Assembly (NCBI RefSeq): GCF_900474295.1
Contig: NZ_UCOB01000021.1
Span: forward strand, 1 to 61,983
DNA length: 61,983 nt
Source: Synechococcus sp. UW140
Lineage (GTDB): Bacteria > Cyanobacteriota > Cyanobacteriia > PCC-6307 > Cyanobiaceae
Reading direction: 5' to 3'
This document shows positions 8,899 through 19,400 of the stretch, in pieces. Below the pieces are notes generated by a model. That model worked only from the letters and a program-made list of their open reading frames with translations, was not told the DNA's origin and did no database searches. Each line of letters starts with the position of its first letter. Within the stretch, counting starts at the first letter, position 1. Position numbers and translations under genes: made by a program.

Positions 8899-10065
8899 GT
8901 GGCAAACGACTTCTCTTCCAGACCGCAACCCGCGGCAGCGACCCGTGCCATTCACCACGGTGAGAGCTTTGCCAGCGAAACCGGCACGGTGATGCCGCCG
9001 ATTTACACCTCATCCACGTTTGCCCACGGCAACCCAGGCGGATTCGACTACACACGCTCAGGCAATCCCAATTTCAGGATCTTGGAAGGGGTGCTGGCCT
9101 CCATTGAGGAATGCAACCACGCCACCGTGTTCGGCTCCGGGGTGAGCGCCATCACCGCAATCGCCTCCTCTCTCAGCCAGGGCGACCTGGTGCTCTGCGA
9201 GGAGAACCTCTATGGCTGCACCGTGCGCTTGTTCGAGCAGGTCTTCGCCAAATTCGGTGTACAGACTGAATGGATCGATTTCACCAATTCTGCTGCGCTA
9301 ACCACGATCGCCACCCGCAAACCAGCGATGGTCTGGCTGGAAAGCCCAACCAACCCCCTGCTCAAAGTGATCGACCTGGAGGCGGTCTGCGCAGCCGCCC
9401 GTGCCGCAGCTGTGCCAGTGGTGGTCGACAACACCTTTGCCACTCCCCTGGTGCAGCGCCCCCTGCAACTGGGAGCCACCCTCTCCCTCACGAGCACCAC
9501 GAAATACATCAATGGGCATTCCGACGCCCTCGGTGGAGTCGTTTGCTGCGACGACGCTGAATGGCAGCAGAAGATGCTGTTCGCCCAAAAAGCGCTGGGG
9601 CTGATGCCCTCTCCCTTTGACTGCTGGCTGATCACGCGCGGGCTCAAGACCCTGCCTCTGCGCTTACGCCAACAGATGAACAATGCTGCCGCCGTGGCGA
9701 ACCATCTCGCCCATCACCCTGCGGTGGCCTGGGTGCGCTATCCGCTGCGGGCGGACCATCCCCAACACGCTGTGGCCAGTCGTCAGATGAGCGGTGGTGG
9801 CGCGATCGTGACCATCGGCTTGAACGCCAGCCGCGACCAGGCCTATGCCGTCTGCAAGGCCCTGCATTGGTTCACGATGGCCGAAAGCCTGGGAGGAGTG
9901 GAAAGCCTGATCTGTCATCCAGCCACCATGACCCACGCAGCCGTGGCGACCACGGTCAAAGAGAAACTAGGAATTAGCGACGGACTGGTTCGGCTCTCGC
10001 TGGGTTGTGAAGACGAAGCGGATCTCATCGCCGACCTCGACCAAGCCCTTGCTCTGCTGCCGTGA
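8899..10065 (+). CDS. metB: Cystathionine gamma-synthase-like PLP enzyme
   Basis: 388 residues from a GTG. It belongs to the Cys/Met metabolism PLP family: YTRSGNPNF binds the PLP phosphate, FGSGVSAI lies near the cofactor, VVDNTFATP carries the cofactor Asp, and SLTSTTKYINGH carries the Schiff-base Lys. The usual reaction joins an activated homoserine and cysteine to cystathionine on the route to methionine. A gamma- or beta-lyase activity cannot be excluded from sequence. It overlaps the next family member by GTGA, which implies coupled translation, and cysK follows, so the block handles sulfur amino acids. Confidence 0.85.
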   Translation: MANDFSSRPQPAAATRAIHHGESFASETGTVMPPIYTSSTFAHGNPGGFDYTRSGNPNFRILEGVLASIEECNHATVFGSGVSAITAIASSLSQGDLVLCEENLYGCTVRLFEQVFAKFGVQTEWIDFTNSAALTTIATRKPAMVWLESPTNPLLKVIDLEAVCAAARAAAVPVVVDNTFATPLVQRPLQLGATLSLTSTTKYINGHSDALGGVVCCDDAEWQQKMLFAQKALGLMPSPFDCWLITRGLKTLPLRLRQQMNNAAAVANHLAHHPAVAWVRYPLRADHPQHAVASRQMSGGGAIVTIGLNASRDQAYAVCKALHWFTMAESLGGVESLICHPATMTHAAVATTVKEKLGISDGLVRLSLGCEDEADLIADLDQALALLP

Positions 10066-11534
10066 GCACCCGCGATCTGCTCATCGACCCCTGTTGGCAG
10101 GGGCATGATCTGGGACAGCCCCTACCCGACAGCACGCATGCCGTCTCGGTGGCCCTACCCCGGTGGAGCGACGTCATCGCCTACGAGGAGAACGACCCCG
10201 CCTGTCGCAACCAACTCAGAGCGGTCTATCCCCGCTTCGGGTTTCACCCTCTGGTGGCGGAGCTGGCCCTCAAAGCCCTGCGACACGTGAATGCTCCAGC
10301 AGACAGCAAAGCCTGGCCGTATCCCACAGGCGCGGCAGCCAAGGCCGCTCGCGAGCACTGCCTGCGCTGCCAGCCAAACGCTCAGGCATCCATCGAGGTC
10401 GTCAACGGCCTGCACTGCCTGATCACCGATTCCACCGCCAGCCCTTCAGCGAAGGCCTTCTGGCAGCACGCTGGCCTCGGGGCTAGCTCCCGTCAGGCAG
10501 CGATAGCCCTGGGCCATGAAGCGTCGCCAGCCCAAAGCGCTGGCGATCAGGCCCGTGGCCGCATTCAGGAACGACTTGCTGCGATCTATGGCTGCCCTCA
10601 GGGTCAGATCAGCCTGCATCCTTCTGGCATGGCCGCGCTTCACAGTGCCCTGAATCTGGTCAGCGCGCTGCATCCAGGCCGTCCCACCCTCCAGGTGGGA
10701 TTTCCCTATGTGGATGTGCTCAAGCTGCCCCAGGTGGTGTTTGCTGGCGCCGAGCTGCTCACCGACAGCTCCCCTGAGGCAGTTGCCGCCAGTCTCGACC
10801 GCCTCAACCCTGCAGCAGTCGTGGTGGAGTTACCCAGCAACCCCCTGCTGCAGTGCGTTGATCTGATCACCGTGGCTGAACTGGCCCATCAGCGCGGTAT
10901 CCCTGTGATTGCGGACGACACGATCGGCTCCGGGCTCAACATCGACGCTCTCCCCTTCTCTGATCTGGTCTTCAGCTCCCTGACCAAAAGCTTTGCCGGC
11001 AGGGGAGATGTGCTTGCCGGCACTCTGGTGGTGAGCCCTAGCTCACCCTGGCGAGGCACGTTTTGCACCGGATCAAGCGTCGCCCCATCCGGCCTCGGCG
11101 ATGCCGATGCCATTTGCCTGGAGGAAGCAAGCCGTGACGTCCACGCCCGGATCCCACGGCTCAATGCACACTGCAGTGCCCTCGTGGCACGGCTAAGGCG
11201 ACACCCCGCCGTCAAGCAGGTGTTGCATCCTGACCGCTGCCCCACCTTTCAGGCGCTGATGCGCAGCGGTGCAGGCCATGGATGCCTGCTCTCGTTTGAA
11301 CTCCATGGCGGAACCCCGAAAGCCCAACGCGTCTATGACGCCTTGGCTGTCTCCAAGGGGCCGAGCCTGGGCACCCATTTCACGCTGTGCTGCCCCTACG
11401 TTCTGCTAGCCCACTACGAAGAACTTGATTGGGCCGCGTCCTGTGGCGTTCCCTCTCACCTGCTGCGGGTCTCTGTCGGCCTGGAAGATCCGGATCAGCT
11501 TTGGCAGCGGTTTGAACGCGCTTTGGCGGCGTAA
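10062..11534 (+). CDS. Divergent, long cystathionine gamma-synthase-like enzyme
   Basis: 490 residues, about 100 longer than metB because of an N-terminal extension (LPDSTHAVSVALPRW and onward). The core keeps VVELPSNPLLQ, VIADDTIGSG and the Schiff-base Lys in SSLTKSFAGRGDVLAG, but the usual YxRxGNPT phosphate-binding segment is absent in recognisable form. The layout recalls the long fungal STR2-type cystathionine gamma-synthases. The GTG start overlaps the metB stop (GTGA). It may be a second transsulfuration enzyme or a partner of metB. The substrate is unknown. Confidence 0.75.
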   Translation: MSTRDLLIDPCWQGHDLGQPLPDSTHAVSVALPRWSDVIAYEENDPACRNQLRAVYPRFGFHPLVAELALKALRHVNAPADSKAWPYPTGAAAKAAREHCLRCQPNAQASIEVVNGLHCLITDSTASPSAKAFWQHAGLGASSRQAAIALGHEASPAQSAGDQARGRIQERLAAIYGCPQGQISLHPSGMAALHSALNLVSALHPGRPTLQVGFPYVDVLKLPQVVFAGAELLTDSSPEAVAASLDRLNPAAVVVELPSNPLLQCVDLITVAELAHQRGIPVIADDTIGSGLNIDALPFSDLVFSSLTKSFAGRGDVLAGTLVVSPSSPWRGTFCTGSSVAPSGLGDADAICLEEASRDVHARIPRLNAHCSALVARLRRHPAVKQVLHPDRCPTFQALMRSGAGHGCLLSFELHGGTPKAQRVYDALAVSKGPSLGTHFTLCCPYVLLAHYEELDWAASCGVPSHLLRVSVGLEDPDQLWQRFERALAA

Positions 11535-11718
11535 GCACGACAACGCTCACGGATCAACCCTGGCTTGGATTGGATTGGAGCAGAACCGTTTGAACGTACC
11601 CTCGCCGTTGCGTGGTGAAGCCATCGCCTTGTCAAAGTCTGAACAAGGCCTTAAAGCCAGAGCCCTAACGGGTTGATCTCACTAAGTTGACGGACCTGGG
11701 CATCCTGCGTACCCCTCC

Positions 11719-12705
11719 ATGTCTCGCGTTTACGCCGATAACAGCCAAGCCATCGGCAACACCCCTCTGGTTCGTCTCAACAATGTGACCAAGGGCTGCA
11801 AGGCCACCGTGCTGGCCAAGATCGAAGGCCGCAATCCCGCTTACAGCGTCAAATGCCGGATCGGCGCCAACATGATCTGGGAGGCTGAAAAAAGCGGCGC
11901 TCTCACGGCAGACAAGACCATCGTCGAGCCGACATCTGGCAACACCGGCATCGCCCTGGCTTACACCGCAGCAGCGCGTGGGTACAAGCTGATCCTGACC
12001 ATGCCCGAGTCGATGTCGATCGAGCGTCGCCGTGTGATGGCCGTGCTCGGGGCCGAGATCATTCTCACCGAAGCTGCCAAGGGCATGCCGGGCGCCATTG
12101 CCAAGGCCAAGGAAATCGCCGAGAGCGATCCGGCCAAATACTTCATGCCTGGTCAGTTCGAGAATCCGGCCAACCCCGAGATCCACGAGAAAACGACTGG
12201 GCCTGAGATCTGGAACGACTGCGACGGCGCCATCGATGTGCTTGTGGCTGGCGTCGGCACGGGCGGCACGATCACCGGCGTCTCTCGCTACATCAAGAAC
12301 GAAGCGGGTAAGGCGATTGAATCCGTCGCTGTTGAACCAAGCCACAGCCCCGTGATCACCCAGACGATGAATGGGGAAGACGTCAAGCCCGGTCCGCACA
12401 AGATCCAGGGCATCGGCGCTGGCTTCATCCCCAAAAATCTCGACCTCTCCGTTGTCGACAAGGTGGAGCAGGTGACCAACGATGAATCGGTGGAGATGGC
12501 CCTACGCCTGGCCAAGGAAGAAGGGCTTCTGGTGGGCATCTCTTGCGGTGCCGCAGCCGCAGCCGCCATTCGCCTCGCCCAGCAGGATGCCTATGCCGGC
12601 AAAACCATCGTTGTGGTGCTTCCCGACCTGGCTGAGCGTTACCTGTCCTCAGTGATGTTCGCTGACGTCCCAGCAGGCATCATCGAGCAACCGGTCCCGG
12701 CCTGA
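11719..12705 (+). CDS. cysK: Cysteine synthase A (O-acetylserine sulfhydrylase)
   Basis: 328 residues, collinear with E. coli Cys[17 protein letters not shown] carries the PLP Lys, [13 protein letters not shown] forms the substrate loop, [10 protein letters not shown] binds the PLP phosphate, and [11 protein letters not shown] follows. It makes L-cysteine from O-acetylserine and sulfide in the cytoplasm. It lies 184 bp after the transsulfuration pair, so it probably has its own promoter, and it is followed by a strong terminator. Confidence 0.96.
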   Translation: MSRVYADNSQAIGNTPLVRLNNVTKGCKATVLAKIEGRNPAYSVKCRIGANMIWEAEKSGALTADKTIVEPTSGNTGIALAYTAAARGYKLILTMPESMSIERRRVMAVLGAEIILTEAAKGMPGAIAKAKEIAESDPAKYFMPGQFENPANPEIHEKTTGPEIWNDCDGAIDVLVAGVGTGGTITGVSRYIKNEAGKAIESVAVEPSHSPVITQTMNGEDVKPGPHKIQGIGAGFIPKNLDLSVVDKVEQVTNDESVEMALRLAKEEGLLVGISCGAAAAAAIRLAQQDAYAGKTIVVVLPDLAERYLSSVMFADVPAGIIEQPVPA

Positions 12706-12724
12706 TTGAGGCGACCTTTCGAAC

Positions 12725-12752
12725 AACCCCGTGCAGTCGTACGGGGTTTTTT
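12725..12752 (+). terminator. Rho-independent terminator after cysK
   Basis: 8-bp stem AACCCCGT / ACGGGGTT with loop GCAGTCGT, followed by TTTT, 20 bp after the cysK stop. The convergent queA ends at 12765. Confidence 0.9.
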
Positions 12753-12764
12753 GTTGTCTACAAG

Positions 12765-13901
12765 TCAGCGGTGAGGCCGTGCGACCTCAAGCACCGCCTC
12801 CGGGGGGATCCACATGGCATCCCCGTAGGAATAAAAGCGGTAGTTGTGTTCAATCGCGCAGGCATAAAGCCCTAACAAACGCTCACGACCGATCAGAGCA
12901 CTCACCAAAAGCAGCAACGAGCTTTTGGGCAAATGGAAGTTGGTGAGCAGACCCTGCACCACAGCGAAGCGATAGCCGGGCTGAATCACCAGATCCACTG
13001 GACCCTTCAACGGCTGCAAGCGACCGCCCCCAGCCTGAGCAGCACCTTCAAGGGCACGCACACTGGTCGTCCCAACTGCGATCACCCTGCCGCCGCGTTG
13101 ACGGCAGGCGGCCACGGCCTTCACCACCTCCGCTTTCACCTCCACCCATTCGCTGTGGAGCGTCAGCTGCGTGAGATCCTCGGTTTCAACTGGGCGAAAC
13201 GTCCCCAGGCCCACATGCAGGGTGACTCGCGCAATCTCCACACCACGTGCCTGCAGGGCCGCCAACAGTTCATCGCTGAGATGCAAACCCGCCGTTGGTG
13301 CAGCGACCGCTCCCGGACGGGAGGCATAACGCGTCTGATAGCGCGTCTGGTCATCGGCATCGTGTCGAGAGATATAGGGAGGAAGAGGCACTTCGCCAAA
13401 ACGCTCCAGCAGCCCCTCAATCTCCAAGGCATCATCACAACCTGGTGGGAACTGAATCAGCCTTCCACCCGTCGCGGCATCACTGGAAAGCACCTGCAAC
13501 GGCAACGGTTCCTGGTCCAACCCTTCAAGCCAGAGCTGATCACCTGGTCGCAGCTTCTTTGCCGGTCTTGCCAGACACAGCCACTGCCCATCCCCCCGGG
13601 GCTCCAGCACCAACAGTTCCGCCAAGCCACCGCCGGAGCGGCGCACCCGCAGGCGAGCTTTGAGCACCCGCGTGTCATTGACAACCAGGAGATCACCAGG
13701 CTGCAACGCCTGCTGCCAGTCCCAGACCTGTTGATGGCTGGCCTCCTCCAGGGTGGCGTCCATTGGCGGCACCATGAGCAGCCGAGCCGCATGGCGAGGC
13801 TCCGCAGGCACCTGGGCAATGCGCTCCTGCGGCAAGGAGTAGTCGTAAGAGCGGAGCTGACGATCCCTGGAATCGGGCACAGATGCCTGTTGCACGGTCA
13901 T
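12765..13901 (-). CDS. queA: tRNA ribosyltransferase-isomerase QueA
   Basis: 378 residues. QueA transfers and isomerises the ribosyl part of S-adenosylmethionine onto preQ1-modified tRNA to make epoxyqueuosine. Visible family motifs are the N-terminal [65 protein letters not shown] and the C-terminal [19 protein letters not shown]. It is convergent with cysK. The kimA-like gene lies upstream on the same strand, 44 bp away. Confidence 0.96.
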   Translation of the reverse strand: MTVQQASVPDSRDRQLRSYDYSLPQERIAQVPAEPRHAARLLMVPPMDATLEEASHQQVWDWQQALQPGDLLVVNDTRVLKARLRVRRSGGGLAELLVLEPRGDGQWLCLARPAKKLRPGDQLWLEGLDQEPLPLQVLSSDAATGGRLIQFPPGCDDALEIEGLLERFGEVPLPPYISRHDADDQTRYQTRYASRPGAVAAPTAGLHLSDELLAALQARGVEIARVTLHVGLGTFRPVETEDLTQLTLHSEWVEVKAEVVKAVAACRQRGGRVIAVGTTSVRALEGAAQAGGGRLQPLKGPVDLVIQPGYRFAVVQGLLTNFHLPKSSLLLLVSALIGRERLLGLYACAIEHNYRFYSYGDAMWIPPEAVLEVARPHR

Positions 13902-13945
13902 TCACCATGCTGCCGAATAGCAAGGACGCGCAGATGCCGGTGGCG

Positions 13946-15808
13946 TCAATCCACCGGCTGCACAGGCTCCAGTGAGGTACGCACCACAGAGAACACGTGC
14001 GTGCCCTGGGCCGAGAGCGCTCGATACAGATAAAGCGCCCTCTGGTTGAGCAAGAAGCGATCAAGCAGATTGTCGGACACGGCCACCGGCATCACGACGG
14101 TGGTTCTTCGCTCGGGATGGGTGGTCTCCTGTTCGCGAACAAAGGCACAAAACGGCTGAATCACCGAGCTGTAGGGGCTGACCAAAAGCTTGAGCTGCAG
14201 ATCACCGCTATCCGCTCCCACCAAGCGATCCCAATCGAGGCTGATCTGGCCGGGATCGTCGCGGTCCCCAACCACCATCACTGCCGTGACCTGTTCAGCG
14301 ATCGTGCAGGCATAAAGCACCGCCTCAAGGGTTGCGCGCGTCAGTCCCCCCATCCAAACAATCGCCTGATGCTGCACAGGCGCTTCCACAGGCGCTAGAT
14401 AAAGAGGCTCAATCAGCGGATCCGGAACCATGGCTGCAGCCACTTCCCGGTGACGCCGCCGAATCGCCGCGAGGGCCCAGACCAATAGAGGAATCGCGAT
14501 CACGACCGTCCAGGCCCCTTCCCAGAACTTGCTGATGATGATCACCACCAACACCACGAATGTGGCGCTAGCACCAAGGGCATTCATCAGCATCCGGCCC
14601 TGCCAGCCCTCACCGCGCTGACGCCACCAACGCAAGAGCAATCCCAGCTGAGAGAGGGTGAAGGCTGTGAACACACCCAGGGCATACAAATTCACAGCCA
14701 CGGTTGTGTCTCCTTGGCACACCCAAATGATCAGAGCCGTGCCAGCCAACAACACACCGATGCCGTTCTGATAGACCAGCCGATCGCCGAGCCACGCCAT
14801 CTGACGGGGCAAGCAACGATCATCAGCCAACATTGCCGCCAAGAGCGGAAAGCCTGAAAACGCTGTATTTGCCGCCAGCACGAGAATCAAAAGGGTGGAG
14901 ATCTGCAGGCCCCAAAGCAGTGGAGTTCCAGGCCCAAACACCTTGGTGCCGATCTGGGCCAGCACCGTGACGTTGGGGTCCGGGGCGATTCCGTAGAGGA
15001 ACCCCATGCCACTGACGGAGAAGAACATCAACGCCAACAGTCCTCCCATCACCAGCAAGGTCTGCCTGGCATTAACGGGAGCGGGTTCGCGGAACACTTG
15101 CACGCCATTGGCGATGGCCTCGATACCGGTCATGGCTGAACAGCCGGAGCTGAAAGCACGCAGGATCAAGAACAGCCCCAAGGGTTCCATGCTCGTGACC
15201 AGAGGCGGTGGATCGGGGCGAAAGCCGTGATGCGCCACAAGATCGTGCAATCCCACCAGAGTGAGCAGCGCGATCATCACCACAAACGCATAAGTCGGTA
15301 GGGCAAAGATGCGCCCCGCTTCCCGCAAGCCCCTCAGATTCGCCCAGCCCACCAGCGCCAGCAGCAGCAGCGTGAGCGCCACCTCATGGTGAAGCAGAGA
15401 TGGGATCAAGGAGCTGATCGCCTGACCGGCCGCCATCAAGCTCACCGCAGCGGTGAGGGTGTAGTCGATCAGCAGCGCCGCCGCCGCCACCAGGCCAACA
15501 TTGCGGCCGAGGTTGTCACGAGCCACCACATACGAGCCTCCCCCCTGGGGATAGGCAGCGATCACCTGGCGGTAAGACAACACCACCACGGTGATCAAAG
15601 CGATGATCGCCAGCGTGATCGGCAGTGAGAGGCTCAGGGCCCGACTGCCCGCCAGGATCAGGACTCCAAGGGCTGCCTCGGTGGCATAGGCCACCGACGA
15701 CAGCGCATCGGAGGAGAGAATCGGCAGCGCTTCCAGCCTGGGGAGGCGCTCCTGGCCAGCACTGCTTTTAGGGAGGGGTCGCCCGATCAGGACGGAATAC
15801 AAGCTCAT
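13946..15808 (-). CDS. kimA: KimA-like potassium importer (APC superfamily)
   Basis: 620 residues. It matches Bacillus KimA (YdaO) through the chain: an N-terminal LSSDALSSVAYATE, then SYRQVIAAYPQGGGSYVVARDNLG, FSSGCSAMTGIEAIANG, and LVLAANTAFSGFPLL. Twelve membrane helices are followed by a soluble C-terminal domain of about 150 residues. KimA is a proton-coupled high-affinity K+ importer, controlled in Firmicutes by cyclic di-AMP. K+ uptake is inferred here by homology, and amino acid transport is the alternative for this superfamily. The leader upstream of its ATG can fold (see the 15812-15900 entry). Confidence 0.85.
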   Translation of the reverse strand: MSLYSVLIGRPLPKSSAGQERLPRLEALPILSSDALSSVAYATEAALGVLILAGSRALSLSLPITLAIIALITVVVLSYRQVIAAYPQGGGSYVVARDNLGRNVGLVAAAALLIDYTLTAAVSLMAAGQAISSLIPSLLHHEVALTLLLLALVGWANLRGLREAGRIFALPTYAFVVMIALLTLVGLHDLVAHHGFRPDPPPLVTSMEPLGLFLILRAFSSGCSAMTGIEAIANGVQVFREPAPVNARQTLLVMGGLLALMFFSVSGMGFLYGIAPDPNVTVLAQIGTKVFGPGTPLLWGLQISTLLILVLAANTAFSGFPLLAAMLADDRCLPRQMAWLGDRLVYQNGIGVLLAGTALIIWVCQGDTTVAVNLYALGVFTAFTLSQLGLLLRWWRQRGEGWQGRMLMNALGASATFVVLVVIIISKFWEGAWTVVIAIPLLVWALAAIRRRHREVAAAMVPDPLIEPLYLAPVEAPVQHQAIVWMGGLTRATLEAVLYACTIAEQVTAVMVVGDRDDPGQISLDWDRLVGADSGDLQLKLLVSPYSSVIQPFCAFVREQETTHPERRTTVVMPVAVSDNLLDRFLLNQRALYLYRALSAQGTHVFSVVRTSLEPVQPVD

Positions 15809-16342
15809 CCGGCGGGAATGCGATCACCGCCTCCCCACCATGCAGGCTGAGCCGGACTTCGGCAGCCCTAGATCGGCAGAGGCTCAAACTCGATCACCTA
15901 ACAACACATCCATCAAGACCAACCAATCAACAGCTGAAGCATTGAAACAGCAATTCAGACAGTCGCCACAGCAGGCCTCACTGACGCCGAGAAAAACACT
16001 CAAAGACCACCCAAAACAAGGAGAAGAGTGACTCAGCAAAGGAAACAAGAACCTCGCATCTTTACTTCACTCAACCAGAACACAGCAGCGCAAGCAGAAA
16101 TAGCATTAGCAACTAATTCAACCTGCCACCGAAACACCAAAACCAAGACTCACTTTAGAAATTATCCCAAAAGAAAACCTAAATCCAACGACAAAGGCAC
16201 CTCGACCACTATCACTAAAATCAAACAACAATCAATTCCATACACATATTTCTAACACCACTCATGAATCAGCGGAGCCAAATAACGGGAAGAAACTATT
16301 TCACATTCGAGGCCAAGACGGCAAGCAAAAGCGAGATTCACA
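15809..16342. other. 534-bp intergenic stretch, AT-rich to the right
   Basis: Between the divergent kimA-like gene and the phospholipase-like gene. Apart from the kimA leader, the plus strand is very rich in A and C with many CAA and AAC runs. Two short open frames (15840-16031 and 16028-16255) translate to Lys/Thr/Asn/Gln-rich strings with no motif and are not believed. The GC content falls here and stays low through the large gene downstream. Confidence 0.4.
15812..15900 (-). promoter_or_regulatory. Structured leader of the kimA-like gene
   Basis: Read on the minus strand, the 90 nt before the ATG contain three possible hairpins: GATCG/CGATC, then GGCTGCCG pairing with CGG-CT-CAGCC, then GGCGG/CCGCC next to the start and close to a GGGGAGG ribosome-binding sequence. 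The middle part (AGGGCTGCCGAAGTCCGG) weakly recalls the 3' half of the ydaO cyclic di-AMP riboswitch, whose classical target is kimA. The 5' half of that motif was not recognised, so a riboswitch is a hypothesis only. Confidence 0.3.
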
Positions 16343-16474
16343 ATGCAAATATTAGACTTTGATCATTGCCAACCTCAAATCTCAGCCCTTTACCACAGAC
16401 AGAGACAGCCAAAAAACTGGTACGAGTTAACAGACAAAAACCAAGAAATGCATAAATTAACAAAAAAAGATTAG
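16343..16474 (+). CDS. Candidate 43-residue upstream ORF
   Basis: ATG at 16343, TAG at 16472-16474, 2 bp before the ATG of the 1000-residue protein. The translation begins MQILDFDHCQPQ and ends KLTKKD. It is polar and charged with a mixed composition, with no signal peptide or known motif. Its placement suggests a small translationally coupled leader gene, but such a frame could also be open by chance in AT-rich sequence. Confidence 0.3.
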   Translation: MQILDFDHCQPQISALYHRQRQPKNWYELTDKNQEMHKLTKKD

Positions 16475-16476
16475 TC

Positions 16477-19400
16477 ATGCCTAAAACCAGCACTTTTCTA
16501 AGTTTTTCTGGTGGCGGCTGGAATACTCATACTGCAAGCTCTGCCTTTATTGGTGCAGGCCTGCAAGCAGCCAAACGAGGATCTGCAAGCTATAACTTTG
16601 ACTTATTATTTAAGAATATTGACGGCATCGGATCAATATCAGGAGGAAGCTGGTTTACATCCATGCTTTCAAACTCTAAAGGTTTTGCAGACTTTCTCGC
16701 GACTCGACCCGATGACTGGTTCGCAGCCGGAGGATACATGGGAATACAAAAAAAAATATTTACAGAGCAGGTTTCAAGTAAAGATGTTGCCAAAGCAAAA
16801 AAGTCTATTGAAGATAAGTTCGAAAATCTTTTATTCGGCACTGGCCGTATAGCCGGCAAAATTGAAGAGGCTAAAAGTTCATGGACTGGTTGGGCCGCCA
16901 GCTGGTTTGTGGATCTTGACAAGGAGATCAAAGATGCCATTCAATCTTTAATCAATGGTGTCGATCCAACAGAGCTAGTTCCAACAGGAGCATTTAATGC
17001 ATTTAAAAATATAAACGGAGAGTACATTTTTGACTGGCTTGAGTTCACCAAAAATACCGTATACTCCGCCTACGGAATGAGAACTTCCTTCGAGGGTCAA
17101 TCCTTAAGCGGTAATCGTAATGATTGGTCGAAAGACAAAGATATTATATTGACTACAACCTATGACGCTTCTGGCGCTCTCAACTACTCAACCTATTCCG
17201 GGTCAGGGAAGAATAGAACCTACAACAACTTCCTAACGGGAGCCAGCAATGCCAACATCATTTTGCCATCTCAATTCGTTTCTAGCGCAAAGGGTGCAAA
17301 TTACTCGCTAAATCCTTTCAACGAACTAGCGGCATCTTCACTTCAATTTTCAGTTAACTCAGGCTCAAGCAAGACTTCAGCTTTTAAAGCTTATTACAGC
17401 TCAAATCTAGACATCATTGAATCGACCGCCGTTTCCTCCGCTGCCGCAGGCATACTGGCATCCACATCCACACTACAAAACCTTTTAAAAGACAACCTCC
17501 AAGACTACATCCGAAAAGACTTAAATAAAGATGGCTGGATACTTACCGACAATTCCCTGAATAGATACTTGAAGAATACCCTGCACGAAAAACTTGATTC
17601 TCAATACAGCTGGTACAATCCAAAAAGAAAAGCTCTTAAGATAGGGGCCAGTAATTTTGTAGATATATTTATTCCCACTTCAAAAAGCTCGAAAGCCGTC
17701 ACTGGTGTTGATGGCTTCATCGAAGAGATTGTCTATACTCTCCAATCGAACGTTTTAGGCTTAGCAATTCCTCTGAGTCACAATACTAATTCCAATACAG
17801 TTGATTATTTGCAGCCCATTGAGAATGGATCCCTTAACACACTTCAGCAAAATGGAAGTTACAGATTCTACGATGGTGGTTATTCAGACAATACTGGCAT
17901 CGCTGGCGTTGTAAGCAACATTCAAAACACAAAAGGTTTAGACAATGAGCTAGATCTCACTTTTTTTGTTAATAATTACAATACTATTGGTATTTCGAAA
18001 AACCTGACTGGTGCCGATACCAATCAATATATCGCCGGTGACGCAGCCCACTTATTTGGAATTAGTGAACTGGACAAGTGGAGAGATGAATCTCAGGTTC
18101 GCAACAAAATCGATCTTGATGGCTACAATGCCGCAGGGGACATCGACATAGCGTTCCCATATATTTTTAGTAAAAATGCATGGAAAGGAAAGCATAATGC
18201 AGACTGGGAATGGGACAATTACGAAATCTTATTAAAACCATTTCTTGATGAATACAATAAAATCATCAACCCTTCAAAGCAGCAAACGAGCGATTTCAAT
18301 AAAAAGAAAGCTCAGCTCGAGAAGGAAGCAACTTATTTAGCCTATTACAAATTAGATATTCAAACCGTAGACAATCCATACTGGAATATCAAGAAAGGAC
18401 AAAGAGGCGAGGCCAACATTTTCATGAGCTGGAAAGGTGATTCATTTGCAGCACCAAAAAACAATGATTTTTTTGACATTTACGAAGACCTATATAAAGC
18501 AACTCGCGAAGGAATTCTCAATCAAGGGGGCTATGTCCACCTATTGGGAGCACTCAATGTTCAAAACCTTGTAGAAAATACAGAGAACACGCTCAAGTTC
18601 AAAGCCGAAGAGGGAGTCGTGCACAAGTTCGAGGTTAACTTCTTAGATAGTAACTCTGCAAAATTTGGCGGCGACTATATGAACGTAATCGAATTCTATT
18701 TAACCGACTTGTCTGGAAAGAGAGATTACCTAGGAACCGTTGGCGGCAGTGAAACCGAAAACGGCTTTAGTTTTGAAAATGATGTCAATCCCAACTTATT
18801 TTATCTCGAGCATGGGGAGTCACTTGACTTTGTCTACAAAAACAAATCCAATGAAACCGAATCCAATGATCGTCTAATCATTGAAGAATATGATGCAAAT
18901 CGATACGAAATTAAGATTATGGACGAAGCAAAAAATCAGCAAATTGCCAGCCTGCTGACAACATTTGTCCCATTCAATTCGAAAGCTGACTCTCTGGCAT
19001 TAGATCCAACACAACGCACGAGCTCTGATGATACTTATTTCAAAATCAATGCTGGTGAAAAATTCTCAATCTCCCTTGATGCCATTGCTGCCATGCGCAA
19101 CACTATCGGCTTGATTCAAGTCGACGTGGATCCCATCACCGGAAACGCTACATTCAATGGATTTGCAACCGATAGCAATGAGTTTGATCAAGCCGTAAGA
19201 GCAGCACTAGCCAGCAATTCAGCTGGCTTTACGACACAAGTGCTCAATCCCGGAGTCACGGACAAAAAGGTCCAGTGGACTGCGAGTCAAGATGGCTACT
19301 ACGCTCCCGCGATGATTACAGAAAAGGACAGGCTTTTTGCACTGAATCATACTCTTGATTCCACGACTCACACCAGAATTGTTGGTGAATACACAGTTGC

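Noticed and set aside
15840..16255. Two short plus-strand frames in the AT-rich gap
   Set aside because: Their translations are Lys/Thr/Asn/Gln strings that reflect base composition, and the first overlaps the kimA leader.
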